Assembly (NCBI GenBank): GCA_018224455.1
Contig: JAGTUY010000238.1
Location: forward strand, 1 to 12,257
DNA: 12,257 nucleotides
Reading direction: 5' to 3'
Source: Desulfosarcina sp.
GTDB taxonomy: Bacteria; Desulfobacterota; Desulfobacteria; Desulfobacterales; Desulfosarcinaceae
In this document: piece by piece, positions 4,988-12,257 of the stretch
How positions within the stretch are numbered: position 1 is the first letter of the stretch
How the letters are laid out: each line of letters begins with the position of its first letter
Notes under the pieces: model-generated
What the model saw: the letters and a program-made list of their open reading frames with translations, nothing else
What the model was told of the DNA's origin: nothing
Database searches by the model: none
Program-made: the position numbers and the translations under genes

Positions 4988-7874
4988 ACCAGTTCACCGG
5001 CAGCCGTACGGTTTGCTTGGCTTTATTCTGAAACAGCAGGTATCGGTTTTCCCGGCCGAACCGGTACAGATCGCGGGTAATGGCCACATCCGATCGGCAG
5101 TATTCCAGGATCTTGGCCATCTTGCCCTCCTTCCACCAGCGCAGCGCATCCAGCCCGTCCGCCGTTTTTCCGGCATCCAGGGTAACCGATGCCAGGTGGT
5201 CCAAAGAGAGCCGGTACCCCAGTTGGTCCTTCACCTTTTCCAGGATATCCAGGGTAGGAATCTGCCGTAAATCAAGCTCGGTGTATGCGGAGAGTACCCG
5301 GTAATCGAAGCGCTTGATATTGAACCCGACTACCCGGTCCAGCTGTTGCAGGTGATCCAGCAGCATGGGGATCTGCCCTTCGACAAACTCAAAATAATTG
5401 TCCGTCTGTGAATCGTACAGCACGGCACAGCTCACACGCATCCGCGATGCATGGTGCCAACCGCCCACCTCCTGGGCGGACAGTTGGGTTTCGATGTCCA
5501 GCACCCCGTAGCGAATGGCCGCATGCATGGCATCCTTGACCAGTGGGGCGTCATCCGTCGCCTTTTCTTCCTGGACAACCATCGGCCCCGGAATCAACGG
5601 GGGGGCGGGCGAGGCCTTTGCAGAAATCAGGGTCTTCAATAAAAATATCGCCCCTGCCTTGTCGATCGGGCGGTTGCCGGATCCGCATTTGGGAGAATGG
5701 ACACAACTGGGACATCCGCTTTCACAAGGGCATTTGGATATGGCCGAAAAGGTGGCGTCCAGCAGATCGGTACCATTGGAGAAGGCCTGGCTGCAGAGCC
5801 CGCTGCCCCCGGGCAGTCCATCAAAGATAAAGATGCCGGCACTTTTCAACTGCGGATGAAAGGGGGTGGAAATGCCCCCCAGATCGTTGCGGTCCGCCAA
5901 CACCAGAAGGGGAAAGACGCCGATGGCCGCATGCTCCATGGCATGCAGTCCCCCCATGATGTGGACCCAGGCCTTTTGCCCCGTGGCGGTCACCGCCTCC
6001 GGAACCGCAAACCATAGCCCCTGGGTTTCGAAGACCATGGGCGGCAGATCGAGCGGGACCCGTTCCAGCACGTTGCCGGTCCGGGTTTGTATGCGGTCAT
6101 AGCCGGTGACCTGCTCGGTGACCCGAAGGCGCCCGACGGCCATCATGGTTCCGTAAACCGGCTTTTGGTCAACAATCTCGAGGATCCGGGTCTCTTTATG
6201 AGATCTCACGCGGGTGTGAAAATCAACCCGGGTGTGCGCGACAAAAACCTTGCGGGTTTCCGGATCCAGGGATTCCACCATAAAGGATCGGCCGCGATGC
6301 AGATAGACGGCACCGGGATGGGTTTCCCGGTAAACGCGGATTCCGTCGATTTCACCCAAGGGGGTGTTGCTGGCTGCCTCGATGATGGCAAACCGGGCAC
6401 CCGCCCCCCGCAGATCCACGAATCGGTGCGGATTTTTCATCGGCGAAAAACAGGCGGTACCGTCGGCGCTCAGATAAAGCCCACCGGATGCGATGGTCTG
6501 CCGGAGGCAGGCTTTCATCGGTTCAGGTGCCAGCATGGGATCACCGATCATCAAAGGCAGTTCAGCTGCGGCGCAAACCAGATGCCGTGACACGACATCC
6601 GGGTTATAGGGATTGATTACGGCCGCTTCCGGCTGGCGAACCACCAGTTGCTCCGGATGGTTGACAAAATAATGATCCAGGGCATCCTCTCCGGCCACCA
6701 GCACCACCGCCGAATCCTGACCGCTGCGCCCCACCCGACCCCCCCGCTGCAAGGTGGCAACAATGGAACCGGGGTACCCGACCAAAATGCATAGATCCAG
6801 ACTGCCGATATCGATGCCCAGTTCCAGGGCACTGGTGGTAATCACCGCCAGCAGTTCTCCGGAAGCGAGCTTGGACTCGATTTCGCGCCGCTCTTCCGGC
6901 AAAAATCCGGCGCGGTAGGCGCTGATGCGTTCGGCGAGCCCACCGGAACGGTGTTTAGCCCAGATGGCCAGCAACTCCGCCAACTTGCGGGACTGGGTGT
7001 AAACGATGGTACGAAGTCCACGGTTCACGGCTGCCTTGAGCAGCATCACCGTTGCCGCCAATGACCCATCCGCCGGATCCATCATGATCAGGTGACGCCG
7101 CCCGTTGCCGGCTGTGCTCTGGGCAACGGTTTCAACGCGCAACCCGGTCAACTGCGTGGCCAGCTCGTCCGGATTGGCGACGGTGGCTGACGTGAACACG
7201 AAGGTGGGCGATGCACCATAATGGCTGCACATTCGCCGCAGGCGACGGAATACCTGGGCCATGTGCGAACCCAGGATTCCCCGGTAGGTGTGCACCTCGT
7301 CCACCACCACGAACCGGATTCTGGGGAGCAAGTCGGACCATCTTTCGTGATGGGGTAAAATCGAAAGATGAACCATTTCAGGGTTGGTCATCAGGATGTG
7401 GGGCGGTTTGTCACGAATTTTCTTGCGTCGATAGGCAGATGTGTCGCCGTCGTATATGTCCGCCCGAAGGTTGACGTCGGGCAGGTGGCTGGACATGCGG
7501 TCGATGGCTTTGCGTTGATCCTGGGCCAGGGCCTTCAAGGGGTAGATGAACAGGGCGCAGGCTGACGCATCCGCAATAACGGTCTCGAAAACCGGCAGTG
7601 CATAGGTCAGGGTCTTGCCTGAGGCGGTCCGGGTGGCGGCTACCGTATGGATCCCCGCCCGTACCCGGTCGATGGTTTGGGCCTGGTGGGCATACAGCCG
7701 ATCGATCCCCATGGCCGCCAGCAGGCGGTCAATCGGTTCCGGCCAAGGCCTTTGGACTTCACCGAAGATGGGCTCGCTGGCCGCAAATTCATGGTGATAA
7801 ACCACCTGGCCGTCAAATGCGCTGGCAGCCTTGAGTGCATTGAGGTAACCATCGATCAGAGAGCCGTCAGTCAT
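4986..7874 (-). CDS. MrfA-MrfB (YprA-YprB) fusion: DExH helicase with DEDD exonuclease
   Basis: This 962-aa protein probably acts in DNA repair. The helicase half has motif I ATRTASGKT (80-88), YPLKALAQDQ (111-120), TNPEM (163-167), the DEVH box (192-195), TSAT (228-231), ELGIDI (351-356) and QRGGRVGRSG (376-385). GGLHAMEHA (641-649) and cysteines C717, C721, C724 and C730 mark the DUF1998/MZB domain typical of MrfA/YprA. A low-complexity linker (about 750-780) leads to an RNase H-like exonuclease fold: LDIET with D793 and E795, FNIKRFD with D857, and YCRSD with Y925 and D929, giving a complete DEDDy set. In B. subtilis MrfA (3'-5' helicase) and MrfB (exonuclease) are separate partners in UvrABC-independent repair of mitomycin C damage. 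The TPR tail of MrfB is absent. The start ATG has only a weak ribosome site. Confidence 0.88.
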   Translation of the reverse strand: MTDGSLIDGYLNALKAASAFDGQVVYHHEFAASEPIFGEVQRPWPEPIDRLLAAMGIDRLYAHQAQTIDRVRAGIHTVAATRTASGKTLTYALPVFETVIADASACALFIYPLKALAQDQRKAIDRMSSHLPDVNLRADIYDGDTSAYRRKKIRDKPPHILMTNPEMVHLSILPHHERWSDLLPRIRFVVVDEVHTYRGILGSHMAQVFRRLRRMCSHYGASPTFVFTSATVANPDELATQLTGLRVETVAQSTAGNGRRHLIMMDPADGSLAATVMLLKAAVNRGLRTIVYTQSRKLAELLAIWAKHRSGGLAERISAYRAGFLPEERREIESKLASGELLAVITTSALELGIDIGSLDLCILVGYPGSIVATLQRGGRVGRSGQDSAVVLVAGEDALDHYFVNHPEQLVVRQPEAAVINPYNPDVVSRHLVCAAAELPLMIGDPMLAPEPMKACLRQTIASGGLYLSADGTACFSPMKNPHRFVDLRGAGARFAIIEAASNTPLGEIDGIRVYRETHPGAVYLHRGRSFMVESLDPETRKVFVAHTRVDFHTRVRSHKETRILEIVDQKPVYGTMMAVGRLRVTEQVTGYDRIQTRTGNVLERVPLDLPPMVFETQGLWFAVPEAVTATGQKAWVHIMGGLHAMEHAAIGVFPLLVLADRNDLGGISTPFHPQLKSAGIFIFDGLPGGSGLCSQAFSNGTDLLDATFSAISKCPCESGCPSCVHSPKCGSGNRPIDKAGAIFLLKTLISAKASPAPPLIPGPMVVQEEKATDDAPLVKDAMHAAIRYGVLDIETQLSAQEVGGWHHASRMRVSCAVLYDSQTDNYFEFVEGQIPMLLDHLQQLDRVVGFNIKRFDYRVLSAYTELDLRQIPTLDILEKVKDQLGYRLSLDHLASVTLDAGKTADGLDALRWWKEGKMAKILEYCRSDVAITRDLYRFGRENRYLLFQNKAKQTVRLPVNW

Positions 7875-7926
7875 GGTTCGATCATCGCCATCTAACCGCA
7901 GATTTCATTATTGTGTGCATAGGGGC

Positions 7927-7954
7927 TTGAAAAACTGAAAAAATACGCTATAGT
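7927..7954 (+). promoter_or_regulatory. Strong sigma70-type promoter for the CNNM/CBS gene
   Basis: TTGAAA (7927-7932) and TATAGT (7949-7954) each match consensus at 5 of 6 positions with a 16-bp spacer, the best promoter match I found in the window. Transcription would start near 7961, about 280 nt before the ATG at 8240. It lies in the gap that also holds the 5' end of the divergent helicase gene. Confidence 0.6.
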
Positions 7955-7960
7955 GGGTTT

Positions 7961-8239
7961 TACAGACGATGACCGTTCCGCATTCGTTAACCCTAAGGCA
8001 GCGATTGACAACACCTCACCGAAAAAAGGTCCCCCCCTTTGCCGGGAAGGGCCACTATCGCATGATAACATCTCCTATTTCAAGAGGAAGGCCATAACGT
8101 TGGACGACCCTTTTTTACCCGGCCCAGGTTCCGGATTTCTGGGTAATCTCCGTATTTGTTTCGCTTCTCGTATTTTTCACTATAGCCACCGGAATCTCAG
8201 TTATCCGCGCGACTGCATCACCGGAGCAGGAGTCAGCGG
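7961..8239 (+). other. Long 5' leader of the CNNM/CBS gene
   Basis: The 365-bp gap between the helicase start (7874) and the CNNM gene (8240) contains the promoter at 7927, a GC-rich hairpin at 8028-8053, a purine-rich ribosome site at 8082-8091 and a short ORF at 8100-8243. I compared it by eye with the M-box (ykoK) and preQ1 riboswitches and saw no convincing match. No other gene is visible here. Confidence 0.4.
8022..8053 (-). terminator. Terminator-like hairpin facing leftward in the leader
   Basis: GGTCC/GGGCC (8028-8032 and 8049-8053) and CCC/GGG (8035-8037 and 8044-8046) form a stem with a 2x2 internal loop. On the minus strand the stem is followed directly by six T (A run 8022-8027), the layout of an intrinsic terminator for leftward transcripts. 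No minus-strand gene lies just to the right, so it could only stop antisense transcription, or be chance. Confidence 0.25.
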
Positions 8240-8243
8240 ATGA
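8100..8243 (+). CDS. Short leader ORF (47 codons), possibly frameshifted
   Basis: A TTG at 8100 sits 8 bases after the purine-rich AAGAGGAAGG (8082-8091). Its frame ends in a TGA at 8241-8243 that overlaps the ATG of the CNNM gene (ATGA), as in coupled operon genes. The product (LDDPFLPGPGSGFLGNLRIC...) resembles nothing I know. In the +1 frame from the T6 run at 8111-8116, the DNA instead reads as a hydrophobic segment (VPDFWVISVFVSLLVFFTIA, then GISVIR) followed by a polar tail. The original gene may therefore have been a small membrane protein, broken by one extra T. The longer version of this frame, starting at 7953, cannot be real because that start lies in the -10 box. Confidence 0.3.
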   Translation: MDDPFLPGPGSGFLGNLRICFASRIFHYSHRNLSYPRDCITGAGVSG

Positions 8244-9475
8244 TGGTGAATCAGTTTTTTCTTCTTTTCATCCTATTGTTGCTTTCTGGATTTTTTTCAT
8301 CCGCGGAGACCGCCCTGTTCTCAATCAGCCAGACCCGCGCGAGGCACATGGCCAAACAGAGCATCCGATCTCATCAACTGATCAAGCGCATGAAAGATGA
8401 TCCCCACAAACTGCTGACCACCATCCTGATCGGCAACAACGTGGTCAATGTGGCCGCATCGGCCATCGCCACATCACTGGCCATCAACATGTCCGCCAAT
8501 TATGCCGTGGGCCTGTCCACCGGCATCATGACCTTTCTGATTCTCGTGTTCGGCGAGGTGATTCCCAAATCCTTTGCCACCCGCAACAACATCCTCCTGG
8601 CCAAGCTAACGATTTATCCCATCTACTGGATGTCGATCCTTTTTTTCCCGATCATCGTGTTTCTCAATTTCATTCCCCGCATCACCGGAAGGATGAGCAA
8701 GACGCCGTCAGCTACCGAAGAGGAATTGATCACTTTTGTTGAAGTGGTGGAGGAGCAGGGAGAAATCAAGGTGGAAGAGCGTGACATGATCCACAACGTC
8801 TTCGAATTGGACGATACCAATGCGTCGGAGATTATGACCCCCCGCGCCGACATGTTTGTGGTGGATGCCGACGCGCCGATCGATTTCAAGGCCATCGCCG
8901 AATCCGGTTTTACCCGAATTCCGGTGATCGAAGGCGACATCGATCACGTCGTGGGCATACTGAATATCAAGGACATCTTCATGCACCAGGCCACATCGGA
9001 GACGCCGGTAAACGTCCGGTCCATCATGCGCCCCCCCTATTTCGTACCCGAAAACAAGAAACTGGACCGGATGCTGCACCAGTTCAAAATCCGCAAAAAC
9101 CACCTGGCCATCATCGTGGACGAGTATGGCGGCGTCTCCGGCTTGATTACCCTTGAAGACGCGCTGGAGGAGCTGGTGGGCGAAATCCGGGACGAAACCG
9201 ACAAAGAGGAGCCGCACATCATCAGTAAAAAGCCCAAGGAGTGGGTGGTCCTGGGCAAATCGGAAATCGAGGAGGTCAACGAAAAGACCGGCATGCACAT
9301 CCGCGAGTCTAGAGAGTATGACACCTTTTCCGGGTTCATTTTAGACAGAATCGGCAGGATTCCGGAAGAAGACGAAGCCTTCACCATCGACGGCCACCAG
9401 GTGGTGGTCATGGAGATGGATGGCAACCGGATCAAACGCTACCTCGTGCAGGCCCCCGGATCCAAGGCCGACTGA
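8240..9475 (+). CDS. CNNM/DUF21 membrane protein with CBS pair and CorC/HlyC domain
   Basis: This 411-aa inner-membrane protein belongs to the family often called hemolysin C/CorC-like. CNNM relatives are linked to Mg2+ or Co2+ efflux and ion homeostasis; the exact ion here is unknown. The DUF21 domain (about 1-150) opens with a hydrophobic helix and the signature SGFFSSAETALFS (16-28), then ILIGNNVVNVAAS (62-74) and FGEVIPK (104-110), with further membrane segments near 86-105 and 122-146. A CBS pair spans about 195-312, including IMTPR (198-202) and VDEYGGVSGLITLEDALEEL (293-312). The C-terminal CorC/HlyC domain (about 330-405) includes YDTFSGFILDRIGRIP. AGGAG (8228-8232) lies seven bases before the ATG at 8240; the next ATG at 8243 is a possible alternative. 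The gene ends six bases from the convergent efp. Confidence 0.92.
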   Translation: MMVNQFFLLFILLLLSGFFSSAETALFSISQTRARHMAKQSIRSHQLIKRMKDDPHKLLTTILIGNNVVNVAASAIATSLAINMSANYAVGLSTGIMTFLILVFGEVIPKSFATRNNILLAKLTIYPIYWMSILFFPIIVFLNFIPRITGRMSKTPSATEEELITFVEVVEEQGEIKVEERDMIHNVFELDDTNASEIMTPRADMFVVDADAPIDFKAIAESGFTRIPVIEGDIDHVVGILNIKDIFMHQATSETPVNVRSIMRPPYFVPENKKLDRMLHQFKIRKNHLAIIVDEYGGVSGLITLEDALEELVGEIRDETDKEEPHIISKKPKEWVVLGKSEIEEVNEKTGMHIRESREYDTFSGFILDRIGRIPEEDEAFTIDGHQVVVMEMDGNRIKRYLVQAPGSKAD

Positions 9476-9481
9476 TCAATC

Positions 9482-10042
9482 TTACTTGACGCGCTCCACG
9501 TACTGTCCGGTGCGTGTGTCGATGCGGATGGTTTCGCCCTCGTTGACAAATGGCGGCACCTGAACCACATGACCGGTTTCCAGGGTGGCCGGTTTGGTGG
9601 ATCCGGCGGCGGTATCCCCTTTGGCCCAGGGTTCGGCCTCAGTAATGGTCAGCTCCACGAAATTGGGCAGCGAGATATCCAGGGCCTTTTTATCGAACAT
9701 GAGGACGTTGCACACGGTGTTTTCCTTGAGAAAGGCCTTGGCGTCACCCAATTGCTCCTCGGTCAAAAATTCCTGTTCATAGTTTGACGAATTCATGAAA
9801 CAATAAGTGTTCCCATCGAAGTAAAGATACTCCATCTCCACCGCTTCCAGACTGGCTTCCTTGAATTTTTCACCCGACCGGTAGGTTTTGTCGAACTGTG
9901 AGCCGGTAATCATGTTTTTGAGCCGGCATTTGTAAAGGGCCTGCCCCTTACCGGGTTTCACAAATTCAAACTGGACGATCACATAAGGGTCACCGTCAAT
10001 CTCTATTTTCAGTCCTTTTCGTAAATCACTGCTCTCGTACAT
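9482..10042 (-). CDS. efp: Translation elongation factor P
   Basis: EF-P binds between the ribosomal P and E sites and relieves stalling at polyproline stretches. The 186-aa protein has normal length and the three-domain order. The N-terminal KOW-like domain carries the loop KPGKGQA (29-35) with K32 at the modifiable position; a lysine fits lysine-type modification or none, and rules out the arginine (EarP) type. The central OB domain contains the EYLYFDGNTY-like block, and the C-terminal domain ends with GETIRIDTRTGQYVERVK. A GAAAGG sequence precedes the ATG by 10 bases. The gene upstream on the same strand is only 51 bp away, so the two probably form an operon. No EpmA/EpmB gene is in the window. 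Confidence 0.97.
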   Translation of the reverse strand: MYESSDLRKGLKIEIDGDPYVIVQFEFVKPGKGQALYKCRLKNMITGSQFDKTYRSGEKFKEASLEAVEMEYLYFDGNTYCFMNSSNYEQEFLTEEQLGDAKAFLKENTVCNVLMFDKKALDISLPNFVELTITEAEPWAKGDTAAGSTKPATLETGHVVQVPPFVNEGETIRIDTRTGQYVERVK

Positions 10043-10093
10043 ATGGTTTCAACCTTTCTTGGGATTCGTAAATATCTATCCGGCTTAAGTGGC

Positions 10094-10915
10094 TCAGATC
10101 CCCGATCTTTCTTTTCCCACCGACCGCCATGTCACTGTTGTTCGGTCACCATCCATGGGGATGTCATCTGTCCGGTGCACTTCTGACACCAGGGCCTTGA
10201 TTCGTAGCGGGTCTTTTTTAAAGCGGATGGGACATCCGTATTCGTCCACGGCATTGGTGCACGTGCAGCTGTCCACGCCAAAAGGCCGAACCTGCAGGAT
10301 GCCGGCGGCTACATTTTCCGGCGAAATACCCCCCGCCAGAACAACCGGAATGCGGCTTTTGGCAACCAGCGCTGAGGCCACCGACCAATCGCAGGTAAGT
10401 CCGGTGATGCCGACGAATCCGGCCACGGGTTGGTCGGCATCGCCCGCCCCCGACGCCCCAACGATCATCGTATCAGTCAAAAAATAGTCGCTCAGTGGTT
10501 CCAGCCGGGCAGCCAGCGCCAATACGGCATCACGGTTTGCTTGCGCCGTCTGACCGATGGGAATGGAGCGCATGATATGAATGTCTGGAAACCGTCGTTT
10601 GACCGCCGACTGCAGCTGAAGCGCCGCATGGACCGAACGGCTGCCGGGGTCATCCAGCCGGTCACAAAAATGGACGATATGCGGCCGATAATAGTCCAGG
10701 GTATCGAAAACCGCATCCGGGTCTGAAAAGAGCGGAATCAGGCTGCTGACAGCCCCCATCTTCCTGACCACGGCCACGGTTTCACGGACGACCGGGTCGT
10801 GCCGATCGTGGCAAGAGGCAATCACGCTGCCGACGTGATCCACACCCAAGCCGATCATGGCCCGAGCTTCATCCGGCGTCTGGATTTCATATATCTGAAC
10901 GATGGTGCCTGCCAT
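10094..10915 (-). CDS. Phosphoribosylanthranilate isomerase-like (TrpF-fold) protein, altered active site
   Basis: This 273-aa protein has a TIM-barrel layout close to TrpF. Strand 1, MAGTIVQIYEIQTPDEA, corresponds to the TrpF VKICGIT stretch, but the catalytic cysteine position is a tyrosine (Y9). LTDT (146-149) keeps the catalytic aspartate region (D148). GITGLTCDWS (169-178) matches the GGTG-x-x-FDW loop, and VVLAGGISPENV (191-202) matches the phosphate-binding LAGGL-x-PENV. The usual VD-x-SSGVE block is replaced by VDSCTCTNAVDEYGC (214-228) with three cysteines. It is therefore a TrpF homologue unlikely to be a standard isomerase; its substrate is unknown. The frame is open to 10999, but the ATG at 10915 matches the fold start; an AGGA lies 12 bases upstream. 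No other trp gene is nearby, while efp follows 51 bp downstream. Confidence 0.75.
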   Translation of the reverse strand: MAGTIVQIYEIQTPDEARAMIGLGVDHVGSVIASCHDRHDPVVRETVAVVRKMGAVSSLIPLFSDPDAVFDTLDYYRPHIVHFCDRLDDPGSRSVHAALQLQSAVKRRFPDIHIMRSIPIGQTAQANRDAVLALAARLEPLSDYFLTDTMIVGASGAGDADQPVAGFVGITGLTCDWSVASALVAKSRIPVVLAGGISPENVAAGILQVRPFGVDSCTCTNAVDEYGCPIRFKKDPLRIKALVSEVHRTDDIPMDGDRTTVTWRSVGKERSGI

Positions 10916-11062
10916 TATCTTGAGCATTCCTAAATGGTTAAACCTGCAGGGCGAGTGCCGCCGGTGGCCGTCTCTACCACATTCATGGCCGTTGTGCAAA
11001 TCGTATCGCCGGTCACCAACCGCCGTGACGCGATAGACACAAAAAGGCCTATTGAGGGCTGA

Positions 11063-12257
11063 TCAAGGAAACTTCGGTGGCCCATCAGCCTTGGCCGAAT
11101 CGGCGGCCAAAGCATCTAAACTCGGTTGGAGCATTTTGTAATAGGTCCGGATACGGTCTACATACATGACCGCTTCATTTCCACGCGCATAACGATGTTT
11201 AAGGGTAGGGTAATATTTTTTCTGCTGCAACAGCGGGAATACCGACCGGACGCCATGCCAGCTGTTTTCGGGCTTCCCCAGCCGGCGGGCCAATTGCCTG
11301 GCGTCCTGCAGGTGGCCGAATCCAATGTTGTAGGCAGCCAATGCCATGAACGTGCGGTCAGGTTCGGGCACCGACTTGCCGACCTGGCGGTGCAGACGGG
11401 CCAGATAGCGGGTGCCGGCAAAAATTGACGCCTCAACGTCCATTCGGTTTTCCAGATCCATGGACGCCGCCGTTTCGCGGGTGAGCATCATGATCCCCCG
11501 CACACCCGTATAGCTCTTTGCGCGAGGGTTCCAATGCGACTCCTGATACGCCTGGGCAGCAACGAGTCTCCAGTCCAGCTTGTATTTTTTGGCCGCCGCC
11601 TCGAAATAGGTCCGATATTTGGGAAGCCGAACTTTGATTCGGCGACGGTACCTGGCCAGGTCTACGTAATCGAAGGATTCCAGATGGCTGTAATAGTGTT
11701 CGATAAGGCCCTTGATGGTCTCCCGGGTCTTTTTCCGGTCAAACCAGTTGGCGATGGCCTGCCTTAATCGACGGTTGCGTGGATCCGTGGCCCATGTCAG
11801 TTTCTGGGGAAGGCCCAGGGTCAGCTTGACACTCAGTTCCGGATAATAGTGGTGGTTCATGGACATGATGTTAGAGTCCACGACCGTAAGCGGCAGGGAG
11901 CGGTTCCACACCATCTGGAGCAGATCCTCGGCGTTGTATGCCGTCAGGATCTGCCAGTTGACGCCGGGATAGATGCGGCGCAGTTCCTCCAGGTATTCGA
12001 TACGGGCGCTGCTGCCGGTCATCCAGAGCGTGTATGCCTCGAGCGCTTTCTTGTTTTGGATGTCCGGACCGCCGCGATGCCCCACCACCTGCTGTTCCAC
12101 CTCCAGATAACCCGGCCCCAGCCAAAGCAGTCTGGCCGACTGGCTGCCAAAGGGAACGCCGGGGGCGATGATATCTCCCTGACCGGCTTTGAGGGCGGCA
12201 ATCATATCGATTTCATCCTCAATGACTGATATGCGGAGGTCCACACCCAGATGATCG
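11063..12257 (-). CDS. mltF: Membrane-bound lytic murein transglycosylase F (5' end outside window)
   Basis: MltF cleaves the glycan strands of peptidoglycan to 1,6-anhydromuropeptides in the periplasm. The visible C-terminal part (about 398 aa, frame still open at the window edge) begins within the solute-binding-protein-like (SBP_bac_3) domain, with DIIAPG and the inter-lobe WATDPRNRRLRQAI segment. The lysozyme-like GH23 domain follows: YFEAAAKKYKLDWRLVAAQA, then YQESHWNP with the catalytic glutamate (E235 counting from the GTG at 12244), SYTGVRGIMMLT, and AAYNIGFGHL. The GTG at 12244 is not the true start: codons DHLGV continue upstream without a stop, and the signal peptide or membrane anchor expected of the family would lie beyond the window. 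The 147-bp gap to the TrpF-like gene shows no strong terminator. Confidence 0.93.
   Translation of the reverse strand, partial: DHLGVDLRISVIEDEIDMIAALKAGQGDIIAPGVPFGSQSARLLWLGPGYLEVEQQVVGHRGGPDIQNKKALEAYTLWMTGSSARIEYLEELRRIYPGVNWQILTAYNAEDLLQMVWNRSLPLTVVDSNIMSMNHHYYPELSVKLTLGLPQKLTWATDPRNRRLRQAIANWFDRKKTRETIKGLIEHYYSHLESFDYVDLARYRRRIKVRLPKYRTYFEAAAKKYKLDWRLVAAQAYQESHWNPRAKSYTGVRGIMMLTRETAASMDLENRMDVEASIFAGTRYLARLHRQVGKSVPEPDRTFMALAAYNIGFGHLQDARQLARRLGKPENSWHGVRSVFPLLQQKKYYPTLKHRYARGNEAVMYVDRIRTYYKMLQPSLDALAADSAKADGPPKFP

Noticed and set aside
4827..5270. Plus-strand frame running through the inverted repeat into the helicase 3' end
   Set aside because: It consists of repeat sequence plus antisense of the exonuclease domain; no independent coding signal.
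6087..6590. Long plus-strand frame (167 codons) inside the helicase gene
   Set aside because: It is antisense to well-conserved helicase coding sequence, has no domain-like sequence, and is a by-product of GC-rich codon use.
8111..8117. T TTT TTA heptamer as a programmed -1 frameshift site
   Set aside because: A -1 shift leads to a stop at 8144 after nine codons; the hydrophobic frame needs +1, so classical -1 slippage does not explain it.
7953..8243. 96-codon frame upstream of the CNNM gene taken as a gene from its first possible start
   Set aside because: Its GTG start falls inside the -10 box of the best promoter in the window and lacks a ribosome site; only the short TTG version at 8100 has any support.
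8708..9298. Minus-strand frame (196 codons) opposite the CNNM/CBS gene
   Set aside because: It mirrors the CBS and CorC domain codons and shows repetitive shadow composition rich in H, D and V; no promoter or ribosome site.
10916..10999. N-terminal extension of the TrpF-like protein up to 10999
   Set aside because: The extra 28 residues are not part of the barrel fold, and the sequence at 10915 matches the expected first strand of the family.

Overview
The window looks like chromosomal DNA of a Desulfobacterota (sulfate-reducer-like, Desulfobacteraceae/Desulfosarcina-like) bacterium. This rests on the moderately GC-rich coding style, the protein sequence character and one intergenic inverted repeat (tttcgtaaaa...ttttacg arms) that I associate from memory with that group. 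The assignment is an inference, not a search result. I see no tRNA, rRNA, CRISPR array, transposase or phage gene.

Left part (1-4423). A hairpin and a sigma70-like promoter precede a two-gene unit: a PAS-like plus degenerate class III nucleotide-cyclase-like protein (241-1500) and a small unknown protein (1503-1745). The small gene overlaps the 3' end of the convergent manA (mannose-6-phosphate isomerase, 1712-2920, minus) by 34 bp. Divergent from manA run queE and queC, two steps of 7-deazaguanine (preQ0/queuosine) synthesis.

Middle (4424-4985). About 560 bp hold no recognisable gene. They contain an AT-rich imperfect inverted repeat, a short ORF that starts inside that repeat, and a second, GC-richer inverted repeat whose outer arm runs into the stop codon of the next gene.

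Centre (4986-7874, minus). A 962-aa protein carries a complete MrfA/YprA-type DExH helicase with the DUF1998/MZB cysteine cluster, followed by an MrfB/YprB-type DEDD exonuclease domain. In Bacillus subtilis these are two proteins that together repair mitomycin-type damage; here they are one chain. This is the most interesting gene of the window.

Right part (7875-12257). A strong sigma70-like promoter and a roughly 280-nt leader precede a CNNM/CorC-type membrane protein with a CBS pair (8240-9475). The leader contains a short ORF with a good ribosome site and an ATGA overlap with the main gene. Convergent with it, only 6 bp away, are efp (elongation factor P) and, upstream of efp, a TrpF-fold protein lacking the catalytic cysteine. 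An MltF-type lytic transglycosylase follows, cut by the right window edge. Apart from the MrfA-MrfB fusion, the altered TrpF paralogue, the degenerate cyclase pair and the intergenic repeats, the window is ordinary housekeeping sequence.
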